Source: Micromonospora sp. Llam0
GTDB taxonomy: Bacteria; Actinomycetota; Actinomycetes; Mycobacteriales; Micromonosporaceae
Direction of reading: 5' to 3'
Assembly (NCBI RefSeq): GCF_003751085.1
Contig: NZ_RJJY01000001.1
Span: 992,001-1,056,000, forward strand
DNA length: 64,000 nt
Of this stretch, positions 25,428 to 32,858 are shown in pieces (positions within the stretch are counted from its first letter, which is position 1; each line of letters opens with the position of its first letter). Made by a program: the position numbers and the translations under genes. The notes under the pieces were generated by a model that saw nothing but the letters and a program-made list of their open reading frames with translations, was not told the origin of the DNA and ran no database searches.

Positions 25428-26968
25428 CCGGGCGGCGACCTTCGGTGGCGCATCCCGGTCGGTGGCGGGTGTACCTGCGGGTCCGGCTCAGCCTGCGTAC
25501 CCGGCTGACCGCGATCAGCGTGCTGGGTCTCGCCGCCGGCCTGGCAGCCGGGGCGATCGGGCTCACCGCCGTTCTCGCGCTGGCACTGGAACGCAGCGCC
25601 GACGCCGACACCCGGACCACCGCCGACGCGATCGCCCAGCTGGTGGCCGCCGACGCGGTGCCCGACCCGTTGCCGGTGGCCGGCAACGACGTACGGGTGC
25701 AGATCGTCGACGAGCGGGGACGGATACGCGCCGCGTCCATCGGCGCCGACCGGCTCGTCCCGATGCTCTACGCGGGCGAGCGGGAACAGCTTGCCGCCGA
25801 CCCGACCGGGGCGGTCACCGTGCCGGGTTCCCGGCTCGGTCTGCGCGGCCCGGTCCGGGTGATCGCCCAACCGGCCGGCGGGCCGGCGCAGCCGCGTACC
25901 GTGCTGGTCGCCCGGTCGATGGCCGACCTCAACCGCAGCGTCGCCCTGGTCCGGGTGATCCTGCTGATGACGTTCCCACTGTTGGCGGCCGCGGTTACGG
26001 TGATCGTCTGGCGGGCCGTCGGGGCGACGCTGCGGCCGGTGGAGAAGCTGCGGGCCGGCGCGGCCGAGATCACCGGTGGCGACCAGGCCGGACACCTGCC
26101 GGTGCCCGGCGGTGGCGACGAGATTCACCGGCTGGCGGTCACCCTCAACGACATGCTCGACCGGTTGGAGGCCGCGCGGGCCCGGCAACGCGCTTTCGTC
26201 GCCGACGCCGCCCATGAGCTGCGCAGTCCGCTGGCCAGCCTGCGTACGCAACTTGAGGTGGCGCAGCGGCTCGGGAGCCGGACGGACTGGCCGGCGGTCG
26301 CCGACGACCTGCTGGCGGACAGTCAACGGCTCAGCCGACTGGTCGACGACCTGCTGCTGCTGGCCCGCGCCGACCAGCAGGCTGACCAGCCCGGTGTGGT
26401 GCTCGGCCCGGTCGGTCCGGTGGAACTGGGCGAGCTGGCAGCCACGGTGGCCGCCCGATATTCACGACCGCCGGTGCGGGTGGTGCCGCCGGACCGGCCG
26501 CTGTGGATCGCCGGCGACCCGGACGCGCTGGTCCGGGTGCTGGCCAACCTGCTGGACAACGCGGTCCGGCACGCCCGTTCCGAGGTGCTGGTGACCGCCC
26601 GACCGGCCGGGCCGCACTGGCACGAGCTGCTGGTCACCGATGACGGTCCGGGCGTCCCACCGGCCGACCGGCAACGGGTCTTTGACCGGTTCACCCGGCT
26701 CGACGACGCGCGGGCCCGCGACGCCGGTGGCGCCGGGCTCGGCCTGGCTATCGTCGCGCAGCTGGTCCGCCGGCACGGCGGCACCGTCGAGCTGGCCGAC
26801 GCGGTGCGGGCGGACGACGCGGTGCGGGCGGACGACGCGGTGCGGGCGGACGACGCGGCGGGACGCGACGCTGCTGCGGCAGGATGCGACGGTGCCCGCC
26901 GTACCGGACTTCAGGTCCGGGTCCTGCTCCCGGCAGACCCGGTGGACGACGAGCCCGGCCCGGAATAG
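25424..26968 (+). CDS. Sensor histidine kinase
   Basis: The product is 514 residues. The order is a TM helix (LTAISVLGLAAGLAAGAIGL), an extracytoplasmic sensor of about 110 residues, a second TM helix (VILLMTFPLLAAAVTVIVW), HAMP (LRPVEKLRAGAAEITGG), the phospho-acceptor helix FVADAAHELRSPLASLRTQ, the N-box NLLDNAVRHA, G1 DDGPGVPPADR and G2 GAGLGLAIV. An insertion near the C-terminus consists of three exact 18-bp repeats coding for AVRADD, in the loop before the last strand (GLQVRVLLPA). It overlaps the response regulator gene by 4 bp. Confidence 0.94.
   Translation: MTGRRPSVAHPGRWRVYLRVRLSLRTRLTAISVLGLAAGLAAGAIGLTAVLALALERSADADTRTTADAIAQLVAADAVPDPLPVAGNDVRVQIVDERGRIRAASIGADRLVPMLYAGEREQLAADPTGAVTVPGSRLGLRGPVRVIAQPAGGPAQPRTVLVARSMADLNRSVALVRVILLMTFPLLAAAVTVIVWRAVGATLRPVEKLRAGAAEITGGDQAGHLPVPGGGDEIHRLAVTLNDMLDRLEAARARQRAFVADAAHELRSPLASLRTQLEVAQRLGSRTDWPAVADDLLADSQRLSRLVDDLLLLARADQQADQPGVVLGPVGPVELGELAATVAARYSRPPVRVVPPDRPLWIAGDPDALVRVLANLLDNAVRHARSEVLVTARPAGPHWHELLVTDDGPGVPPADRQRVFDRFTRLDDARARDAGGAGLGLAIVAQLVRRHGGTVELADAVRADDAVRADDAVRADDAAGRDAAAAGCDGARRTGLQVRVLLPADPVDDEPGPE
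26801..26854 (+). repeat. Three exact 18-bp tandem repeats in the histidine-kinase gene
   Basis: The unit GCGGTGCGGGCGGACGAC is repeated three times without a mismatch and encodes AVRADD each time. The length is a multiple of three, so copy-number changes keep the frame. It lies near the end of the ATPase domain of the sensor kinase. Confidence 0.9.
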
Positions 26969-26978
26969 ACCGGACAGG

Positions 26979-29525
26979 TCACCGGGCGTTCGCTGCCCGG
27001 TCCGTGCAGACCGGGTCGGCCTGCCCGATCACGTCGGCCGAGTAGACCACGGCGACCGTGAAGCAGTAGTCGATCGACTCGTCCAGCCCGTACGCGACGA
27101 AGCTGTCCGCACCCGCCGGCAACGTCATGAAGGCCCGGGGCTGCTGATCGCTGCTTCCCCCGGAGATCAGCACCTGTCCCTCGGCACCGGCCGGGTAGGT
27201 CCAGGTCAACGTCACGCTGTCCCGGTTGTCGCGCAGGCCCACGCCGCCGGGCGCGGTACCCGGTGCGGCCGGCGGCGTGGCGCTGGTCGGCGTACCCGTT
27301 GGGGGGTTGACCTCGGCCGGTGCCCCGGTCGGCCCGGAGGGCGTCTCGTCGACCAGGCTGACGCCGGCCACTACCGCCGCCGCGCCGAGCAGGACCACCA
27401 CCACGCCGGTGAACACCAGCATCGGCCCGCGCGGGCGGGCAGCGGTCGCCACCGGCTTGGGTACCGGCACCAACTGTCCTCGTTGCCGCCGGACCGGAAG
27501 ATTCCTGCGGCGGTCCGGTATCCGGCTGAGTTCGCGCCGCGGCAGCCGGGACAGCGTCCCGGTGCTTCGGCCCGTGCCGGCTCCACCGGCTGTGACGCTC
27601 GCGGCTGGTCGGTCTGTGGCTCCGGTGCCCGGCCCGTCCGCGACCTCGACGTGCCGGACCGCGGAGTCGGCATCGACCGAGGCGTCCGGGCCCGCGTAGC
27701 CCTCGTCGTGCACCGGTGGTGCCGGCTCCGGTCGAGCGCCTGCCCCGTTGGGCACCCGTGGGTTGGGTACGAAGGCAGGGGTCTCCGGTGGTGCCGGTTC
27801 GCCGGGCACGGCCGCCGGGTCGCTCATGGAACTGCCGGCTGGGGAGCTGTCGGCCGCTGACGGGCCGGTTGCTTGCCGGAACCGGACCGGCCCGAACGGG
27901 CTGACCGGGCCGGCGGCGTCCGAGGCGTCCGGGCGATCTGGTTCGTCAGCGCGATCTGGGCCGTCCGGGCGACCCGGAGCGGCTGGATCGTCGTCGCCGG
28001 CACCGGACTGCTCGGGCGGCCACCACGGTTCGTCGAAGAGCCAGATGCCAGGTGACCCGTCCTGGTCGGCGGAGCCGGACGGTGGCAGATCGATCGGCAC
28101 CCGGGGCGGTGGGATGCTGGCGGGCCGGCCGTCGGCCGGGTCGGGTTCGTCCGGTTGGCGCTGTTCGCCGCCCTGCTTCTGCCCGGTCGTGTTCTGCCCG
28201 GCAGGGGAGGGGTCGTCGGCCAGCCAACCACTGGGCGACCAGAGCGGGTCGTCGGCGTCGCCGCCCGCCGGCTCCCGTTCGATCCAGCCGTGCTGGGTCC
28301 ACGGCCGGCCGCTGTCCAGCTCGGCCGCCGGGTCGGGCACCGATTGGTCCAGCGGTTGGTCCAGCGGGTCGAGCCAGGGTGGGTCGGCCCGGTGCCGTCC
28401 GTCCCGATGGCCGTCCGCCTCGTCGTCGGTTGACCGGTCGGCGGGCGGCGTCGCCGACGGTGCGCTCGGTTCCGCCCAGAACGCCGCCGACCAGCGGGGG
28501 TCGGCTACCTCAGTAACCGGTGGTTCCGGCTCGATCCAGCCGGGCTCGGCCCAGGCCGGACCGGTAAGCCGGTCACGCCCGGCGGGATCGGCCGCCGGGG
28601 CAGCCGGAGCCGCCGGTCCACCGGCCGGCCTGGTGCCGGGCGGCCAGCTGTCCTGGTCCAGGGTGCCGTCGTGGCCCAGGGCGCCGTTGTCGTCCGACCG
28701 ACGGATCGGGCCCAGGGCGCCATTGTCGTCCGACCGACGGATCGGGCCTGGGGCGCCGTTGTCGTCCGGACTGCGGTCCGGATCCGGGCCGTCGGTGCCG
28801 TTCGGCCCGTCGTCGACCGGCCCCTGCCCGCCACAGCGGTGCGCCGGATCCGCCGGCGCCTCGGCCAGCGCGGCGACCTGCCCGACCAGCGGATGGTCCG
28901 CCGGCAGGCGGGTGCGGCACAAATCGATGGCGAGCGACAGGCTGACGTCGGACTCGGTGAGCCGGCCACAGTCGCGTTGCATCGCGCCGAGCCGGGCGAG
29001 CATCTTGATCCCGGCCGGATGCCCCTCGCCGTACACCTCGCGGTGCAGTTCCCAGGCATCCTCCAGGCGGTCCCGGGCGATGTCGCACTCGCCACGGGCG
29101 AACTCGACGGTGGCGAGGTCCGCGTGGGCGGCCAGGACCCGGAGCGACTCGGGGCCGTCGATGGCGCAGAGTTCGTCGATCACCTCGCGGTACAGGTGCG
29201 CGGCGCGGGCGTCGCTGCCCACCCGGTGCAGGACGGCGGCGAGGGTGGCGGCGGCCCCGATGGTCCGTTCGTCCGCCGTACCGTGCAGCCGCTGGTTCGC
29301 CGAGTACGCGTACGCCGCCCACGCCCGGGCCGCCGGTGCCTCGCCGAGCGCGACCGTCACCCGGGCCAGCAGGCCGGCGGCCTCTGCCTGTTCGGTGCCG
29401 GCGTGTGTGGGACGCGGGTCGGTGTCGGCCAACGCCGTGGCCAGCAAGTTACGCGCGCCCGGCAGGTCGCCGACGCTGATCAGGCCGTGCGCCTGCGTGG
29501 TGATTTCGCCCAGGCCGAGAGACAC
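26979..29525 (-). CDS. Large membrane-anchored protein with TPR-like N-terminus and Fn3-like C-terminus
   Basis: The product is 848 residues. Residues 1-220 are helical TPR-like repeats (ARNLLATALADTD, AGLLARVTVALGEAPAARAW, ARAAHLYREVIDEL). About 220-690 is low-complexity, rich in Asp, Pro and Gly, and contains 12-residue repeats SDDNGALGPIRR. A basic stretch precedes a single TM helix at about 702-722 (MLVFTGVVVVLLGAAAVVAG). The last 85 residues (SVTLTWTYPAGAEGQVLISG and FVAYGLDESIDYCFTVAVVY) resemble a fibronectin type III domain outside the membrane. The function is unknown; it may link a cytoplasmic protein-binding part to an external domain. It is convergent with the histidine-kinase gene. 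Confidence 0.75.
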   Translation of the reverse strand: MSLGLGEITTQAHGLISVGDLPGARNLLATALADTDPRPTHAGTEQAEAAGLLARVTVALGEAPAARAWAAYAYSANQRLHGTADERTIGAAATLAAVLHRVGSDARAAHLYREVIDELCAIDGPESLRVLAAHADLATVEFARGECDIARDRLEDAWELHREVYGEGHPAGIKMLARLGAMQRDCGRLTESDVSLSLAIDLCRTRLPADHPLVGQVAALAEAPADPAHRCGGQGPVDDGPNGTDGPDPDRSPDDNGAPGPIRRSDDNGALGPIRRSDDNGALGHDGTLDQDSWPPGTRPAGGPAAPAAPAADPAGRDRLTGPAWAEPGWIEPEPPVTEVADPRWSAAFWAEPSAPSATPPADRSTDDEADGHRDGRHRADPPWLDPLDQPLDQSVPDPAAELDSGRPWTQHGWIEREPAGGDADDPLWSPSGWLADDPSPAGQNTTGQKQGGEQRQPDEPDPADGRPASIPPPRVPIDLPPSGSADQDGSPGIWLFDEPWWPPEQSGAGDDDPAAPGRPDGPDRADEPDRPDASDAAGPVSPFGPVRFRQATGPSAADSSPAGSSMSDPAAVPGEPAPPETPAFVPNPRVPNGAGARPEPAPPVHDEGYAGPDASVDADSAVRHVEVADGPGTGATDRPAASVTAGGAGTGRSTGTLSRLPRRELSRIPDRRRNLPVRRQRGQLVPVPKPVATAARPRGPMLVFTGVVVVLLGAAAVVAGVSLVDETPSGPTGAPAEVNPPTGTPTSATPPAAPGTAPGGVGLRDNRDSVTLTWTYPAGAEGQVLISGGSSDQQPRAFMTLPAGADSFVAYGLDESIDYCFTVAVVYSADVIGQADPVCTDRAANAR
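28675..28770 (-). repeat. 36-bp tandem repeat (2.6 copies) in the TPR/Fn3 gene
   Basis: Two 36-bp units at 28675-28710 and 28711-28746 differ at a single base and are followed by a partial third copy. Each codes for 12 residues (SDDNGALGPIRR type) within the disordered middle of the 848-residue protein. The unit is a multiple of three, so the array can change size without a frameshift. Confidence 0.85.
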
Positions 29526-29583
29526 GTCCCATCGTGCGTGTCCGACGACGGTCTGTACAAGGGTCTGATGTGGGACAGTTCGC

Positions 29584-30048
29584 TCATGATGGCGGATTGT
29601 TACCGGCCAGATGCTTGACTATCGCTTCGCTGATGATCCGCAGCTGATCGACCTGTTCGGGGGTCAGTTGGTCGAACAGGTGTCGCCGGACCGCGTCGAC
29701 GTGGCCGGGCGCGGCGGCGGTGAGGGCGGTGAAGCCGGGATCGGTGAGCACCGCGAACTGACCGCGCCGGTCGGTCGGACACTCCTCGCGGCGGACCCAG
29801 CCGATCTGTTCCAGCCGGGACACGGCGTGCGACAGCCGACTGCGGGAGGAGTCGGTGGCGTCGGCGAGCTCGCTCATCCGCAGGGTGCGCTGGGGTGCCT
29901 CGGAGAGCCGGACCAGGATCTCGTAGTACGCGTGCGGTATTCCCGCGTTCGCCTGCAGTTCGCGGTCCAGGGTCGCGGCCAGCGTCCTGGTGGCGTAGAG
30001 GTACGCGCGCCAGGTGCGCTGTTCGTCGTCGTCGAGCCAGCGGGTCAT
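29584..30048 (-). CDS. MarR-family transcriptional regulator
   Basis: The product is 154 residues from the ATG at 30048. The winged HTH is RTLRMSELADATDSSRSRL with SHAVSRLEQIGWVRREECP, and the wing TDRRGQFAVLTDPG is typical of MarR. Long flanking helices form the dimer interface. A TATGAT box lies 7 nt before the ATG and there is no ribosome-binding site, so the mRNA is probably leaderless. The gene is divergent from a VOC-family gene whose promoter overlaps, so it probably controls both. The ligand is unknown. Confidence 0.9.
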   Translation of the reverse strand: MTRWLDDDEQRTWRAYLYATRTLAATLDRELQANAGIPHAYYEILVRLSEAPQRTLRMSELADATDSSRSRLSHAVSRLEQIGWVRREECPTDRRGQFAVLTDPGFTALTAAAPGHVDAVRRHLFDQLTPEQVDQLRIISEAIVKHLAGNNPPS

Positions 30049-30055
30049 GACCACC

Positions 30056-30107
30056 ATCATACCGGCAATGGTTGAGCGTTGAACTAACTCGCGCTAGCCT
30101 TCATCAC
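30056..30107. promoter_or_regulatory. Overlapping divergent leaderless promoters (MarR / VOC gene)
   Basis: Plus strand: TTGAGC at 30072-30077, 17-bp spacer, TAGCCT at 30095-30100, then 7 nt and the ATG at 30108. Minus strand: TATGAT at 30056-30061, then 7 nt and the ATG at 30048. Neither gene has a Shine-Dalgarno sequence. The two promoters share the 60 bp between the genes, so one bound MarR dimer could control both. Confidence 0.65.
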
Positions 30108-30629
30108 ATGGGAATCCACCGTCTCAACCACGCCGTGCTGTACATCTCGAGCCTCGACCGGAGCCTGGCGTTCTACCGGGACGTGCTCGGGTTCTCCGTC
30201 GTGCCGATGACCCCCGACGGCTTTTCCGGCGCGGCCTTCCTGCAGGCACCCGACTCCACCAACGACCACGACCTCGGCCTGTTCGAGATCGGTGGGCACG
30301 CCGCACCGTCCGGCGCGGGTCGCGGCACCGTCGGCCTCTACCACCTGGCCTGGGAGGTGGACACGCTCGACGAGCTCGAGCTGCTCGCCACCCGGCTCGC
30401 CGCCGCCGGCGCCCTGGTCGGCACCTCCGACCACGGGACCACCAAGAGCCTGTACGGCCGGGATCCGGACGGGCTGGAGTTCGAGGTCGTCTGGCTGGTC
30501 CCCGCCGACCGCCTCGACGAGCAGGCGCTCGCCGCCCGCAAACGGATCCGGCCGCTCGACCTGACCCGGGAGAAGCAGCGGTACGGGGCCCGGACCCGCG
30601 GTGGCGTCGGCGTCTCGGTGCCGGGCTGA
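30108..30629 (+). CDS. VOC (glyoxalase/bleomycin resistance/dioxygenase) family protein
   Basis: The product is 173 residues from the ATG at 30108. The VOC fold is clear: HRLNHAVLYISSLDRSLAFY with FYRDVLGFSVVPM, then LYHLAWEVDTLDELELLATR, and YGRDPDGLEFEVVWLV at the metal-binding C-terminal strand. His and Glu at the expected metal positions (NHAV, YHLAW, LEFEV) suggest an active metalloenzyme rather than a binding protein. Relatives include catechol-2,3-dioxygenases and glyoxalases. Its probable regulator is the divergent MarR gene. Confidence 0.85.
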   Translation: MGIHRLNHAVLYISSLDRSLAFYRDVLGFSVVPMTPDGFSGAAFLQAPDSTNDHDLGLFEIGGHAAPSGAGRGTVGLYHLAWEVDTLDELELLATRLAAAGALVGTSDHGTTKSLYGRDPDGLEFEVVWLVPADRLDEQALAARKRIRPLDLTREKQRYGARTRGGVGVSVPG

Positions 30630-30702
30630 GCCGGCCCACATCTTGGTAGCCGGGTCGGCCCCGCCCGTGCGGGCCGTGACCCGGGCCGGTAGAACGGACG
30701 CC

Positions 30703-31641
30703 ATGACAGCCGAGCCGGCGGGCCGGGTCCCGCGCGACCTGTTGCTCCGCCACCTGAGCACCTGGGTTCCCGCCGCGCTGCGCCAGGCCCGCCGCGCCAC
30801 CTTCGTTCAGGCGTACCAGGGTCCGGCGGGCGCGACTGCGGACGCCGCGCTGCGCGCCGTCGCCGACCACCCGGAACTGGTCACCGGCCGGCACCTGACG
30901 GTCGTCACCGTAACCTCCTCCGGTGCCGAGGCGGACCCGACCGGGCTGCCGGCGGCGGTGACGGCCCATCTGCTGCCCGGCGGTCCGGAGCTACTCCCGG
31001 TGGCCGTGACCGCCGCCGCGGCCGCCAACGCGCCGCTGTTGTGCCACCTCGACCTGGCCGGTGGCCCGCTGCCCGGACCCGCCGTGTGGCGTGCGTCGAC
31101 GGCCGGCCGCCCGGCCGAGCTGCTGGTGGTCGGAGCGGCTTCATCAGCTGAGCTGCACCCGGCGTTGACCGCAGCCGGCTTTCCGCTGGTCAGCGTCGTC
31201 GAGCTGGTGCCAGCCGGCGCGGCCGGGCAGGTCGACGGCGGTACGTCGTACCCGGTCGCCTTCGCCACCGGGTCCGGCAAACGGATCGAGGCGTTCAAGG
31301 AGGCACTCTGGGAGGTCGGTCCGGCGGGGTGGGGGCTGCGTACCGCCGACGATCCGCAGGCAACGGCCGTCGCCGGGCAGGAGCCGGACCACGGGCTCGC
31401 CGCGCTGCAGGACCGGCTGTACGCCCATCTCATCGAGTGCGGTTCCCGGACCGTCGCCGAGCTGCGGAGCTTCACGGTGACCGGGACGGTCCACCGGGCC
31501 GCCGACGCCAACCGGGCGCTGGCCGGTCTGCTCGCCGCCGACCAGGTGCGGCGCCGGCCGGCGGACGGACGGTTGGCCGGCGACGTGGAGATCACCCCGA
31601 CCGCCCCGGCTGCCGGCGGGCGTACTCCGTCCACCGCCTGA
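30703..31641 (+). CDS. Hypothetical protein, actinobacterial
   Basis: The product is 312 residues from the ATG at 30703 (MTAEPAGRVPRDLLLRHL). TAGAAC followed by 7 nt before the ATG suggests a leaderless start; the 34 upstream codons lack coding character. I do not recognise the family. The N-terminal 190 residues look like an α/β domain (HLTVVTVTSSGAEADPTGLP, LLVVGAASSAELHPALTAAG). A nucleotide- or substrate-binding-like SYPVAFATGSGKRIEAFKE follows, and the last 100 residues form a helical/winged domain (LYAHLIECGSRTVAELRS). It is convergent with the potassium-channel gene, and their 3' ends overlap. Confidence 0.7.
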   Translation: MTAEPAGRVPRDLLLRHLSTWVPAALRQARRATFVQAYQGPAGATADAALRAVADHPELVTGRHLTVVTVTSSGAEADPTGLPAAVTAHLLPGGPELLPVAVTAAAAANAPLLCHLDLAGGPLPGPAVWRASTAGRPAELLVVGAASSAELHPALTAAGFPLVSVVELVPAGAAGQVDGGTSYPVAFATGSGKRIEAFKEALWEVGPAGWGLRTADDPQATAVAGQEPDHGLAALQDRLYAHLIECGSRTVAELRSFTVTGTVHRAADANRALAGLLAADQVRRRPADGRLAGDVEITPTAPAAGGRTPSTA

Positions 31642-32052
31642 CCAGCAGCGACGCGCCGTGGCGAGTACCCCGACGCTGAACACCATCTGGACGCCCACCG
31701 CCGCGCGGGCGAGTTGGCCCTCGGCGTGCACGTCGCCGTATCCGACGGTGGTGAGCGTGCCGATCGCGAAGTGGAGCGCGTCGGTCTTCGTCGTCAAGTC
31801 GACGAACTGGTCCGGGTCGCTGAACGAGATGACCAGGTCGGCCAGCGCGAACACGATCACTCCGCCGACCAGTGCGATCGCCAGCCGGGTGAGGCGTACG
31901 TCGGACGGATCGGCGGTGATCTGGTCGCGGATCTGCCGCAGCACCAGCGCGGTCACCAGTGCCACGCCGACGACGGTGATCACGGCGCGGACCGCGAGAT
32001 GCATCCCCGTCACCCCCGGCTCCACCGGGACCAGGTAGTAGAGCAGGACCAT
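31592..32052 (-). pseudogene. Two-pore-type K+ channel gene with probable frameshift near its end
   Basis: The N-terminal 135 codons encode a membrane channel: hydrophobic helices (VRAVITVVGVALVTALVL and RLAIALVGGVIVFALADLV), the selectivity-filter region AIGTLTTVGYGDVHAEG and a last helix (GVQMVFSVGVLATA). In the literal frame the reading then runs to 31144 as low-quality sequence antisense to a real gene. If one base is restored near 31650, the frame continues SLLVRRWTEYARRQPGRSG and stops at 31592, with every third position G or C. The intended product is therefore about 153 residues. This may be a real mutation or a sequencing error; if the literal frame is used, the gene spans 31144-32052. 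No clear ribosome-binding site precedes the ATG. Confidence 0.6.
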
Positions 32053-32134
32053 CAGCAGGCAGATGGCAGTGGTACGCCGTACCTCGGCCCGGCGGGGCGA
32101 TCCCGCCGAGCCTTCGCTCGTTGTCCAGCGCCGC

Positions 32135-32314
32135 TCAGCTACGCGACTTGTCCTGCTTCCACGAGAACGGGCCGGGCAGGTCGTACCGGTGCCTCTTGGC
32201 CCGCGAGTTCCACGACCATCGGCCGATCCGGATGGTCCAGGACGAGAACCCGTTCTCGGTGAAGTTCAACTGGAGCGGGCCGAACCGCTTCCGCTTGCGG
32301 AACATCACGCCCAT
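32135..32314 (-). CDS. Small DUF4236-like protein
   Basis: The product is 59 residues from the ATG at 32314, with GGAGG 12 nt upstream. The sequence MGVMFRKRKRFGPLQLNF followed by TENGFSSWTIRIGRW resembles DUF4236, a short domain of basic, Trp/Gly-rich segments with no known function. The C-terminal tail is basic. It lies between the channel gene and the Rrf2 gene on the same strand with normal spacing. It is short, so the confidence is moderate. Confidence 0.6.
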   Translation of the reverse strand: MGVMFRKRKRFGPLQLNFTENGFSSWTIRIGRWSWNSRAKRHRYDLPGPFSWKQDKSRS

Positions 32315-32402
32315 CGCTTGCGCTCCCTCCATCGGCAGTCAGCAGGTGGGCTGGTCAGTTCCCTGCCGCGTCGAGCGGCAAACCCACCGTCCACATGCTT
32401 GA

Positions 32403-32858
32403 CTAGCGGGACTCCCAGGCGTCCGGCTTCAGGGTCAGTTTGCGGACGTGCGCCGGCATCCGGCCGGTGAGCACCTCGGCGAGGCTGACCTCGTCGACCA
32501 CCTCGCGCAACGCGGCGCGTACCGCGATCCAGAGCCGGGGCAGGTTCTCCGCGGCGCCCGCGTACCGGGTCTCTTCCGGACGTAGCCCGCGTACCCCCGC
32601 CAGTGGCCCGTCCACCGCCCGCAGGATCATGCCGATGGTCACGTCCCCGGGCGGCTGGCTCAGCGTGTAGCCACCCTCCGCGCCGCGCTGTGCCCGGACC
32701 ACCCCGCCTCGGCGTAGATCGGCCAGCACCGCCTCGAGGAACTTGCGCGGCATGTCCTGCTCGGCGGCGATCGCCTGGGTGGACATCAGCGTCGGGTACG
32801 CGGCAGCCAGGATCAGCGCTGCTCGTACCGCGTAGTCGCCGCGCGCGGAGATCTGCAC
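32403..32858 (-). CDS. Rrf2-family transcriptional regulator lacking cysteines
   Basis: The product is 151 residues from the GTG at 32858 (VQISARGDYAVRAALILAAA). The family pattern is clear: STQAIAAEQDMPRKFLEAVLADLRRGG as winged HTH, then VRAQRGAEGGYTLSQPPGDVTIG. Many Rrf2 proteins (IscR, NsrR, RsrR) carry three conserved cysteines for an Fe-S cluster; this one has none, so it should act without a cluster, like the CymR type. Its start lies 46 bp inside the 3' end of the AraC-type gene on the same strand. A CATGAT box lies 6 nt before the GTG. Confidence 0.85.
   Translation of the reverse strand: MQISARGDYAVRAALILAAAYPTLMSTQAIAAEQDMPRKFLEAVLADLRRGGVVRAQRGAEGGYTLSQPPGDVTIGMILRAVDGPLAGVRGLRPEETRYAGAAENLPRLWIAVRAALREVVDEVSLAEVLTGRMPAHVRKLTLKPDAWESR

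Noticed and set aside
31144..31591. C-terminal extension of the K+ channel in the literal frame
   Set aside because: It is antisense to the hypothetical gene at 30703-31641, has no channel features and has poor third-position GC compared with the shifted frame.
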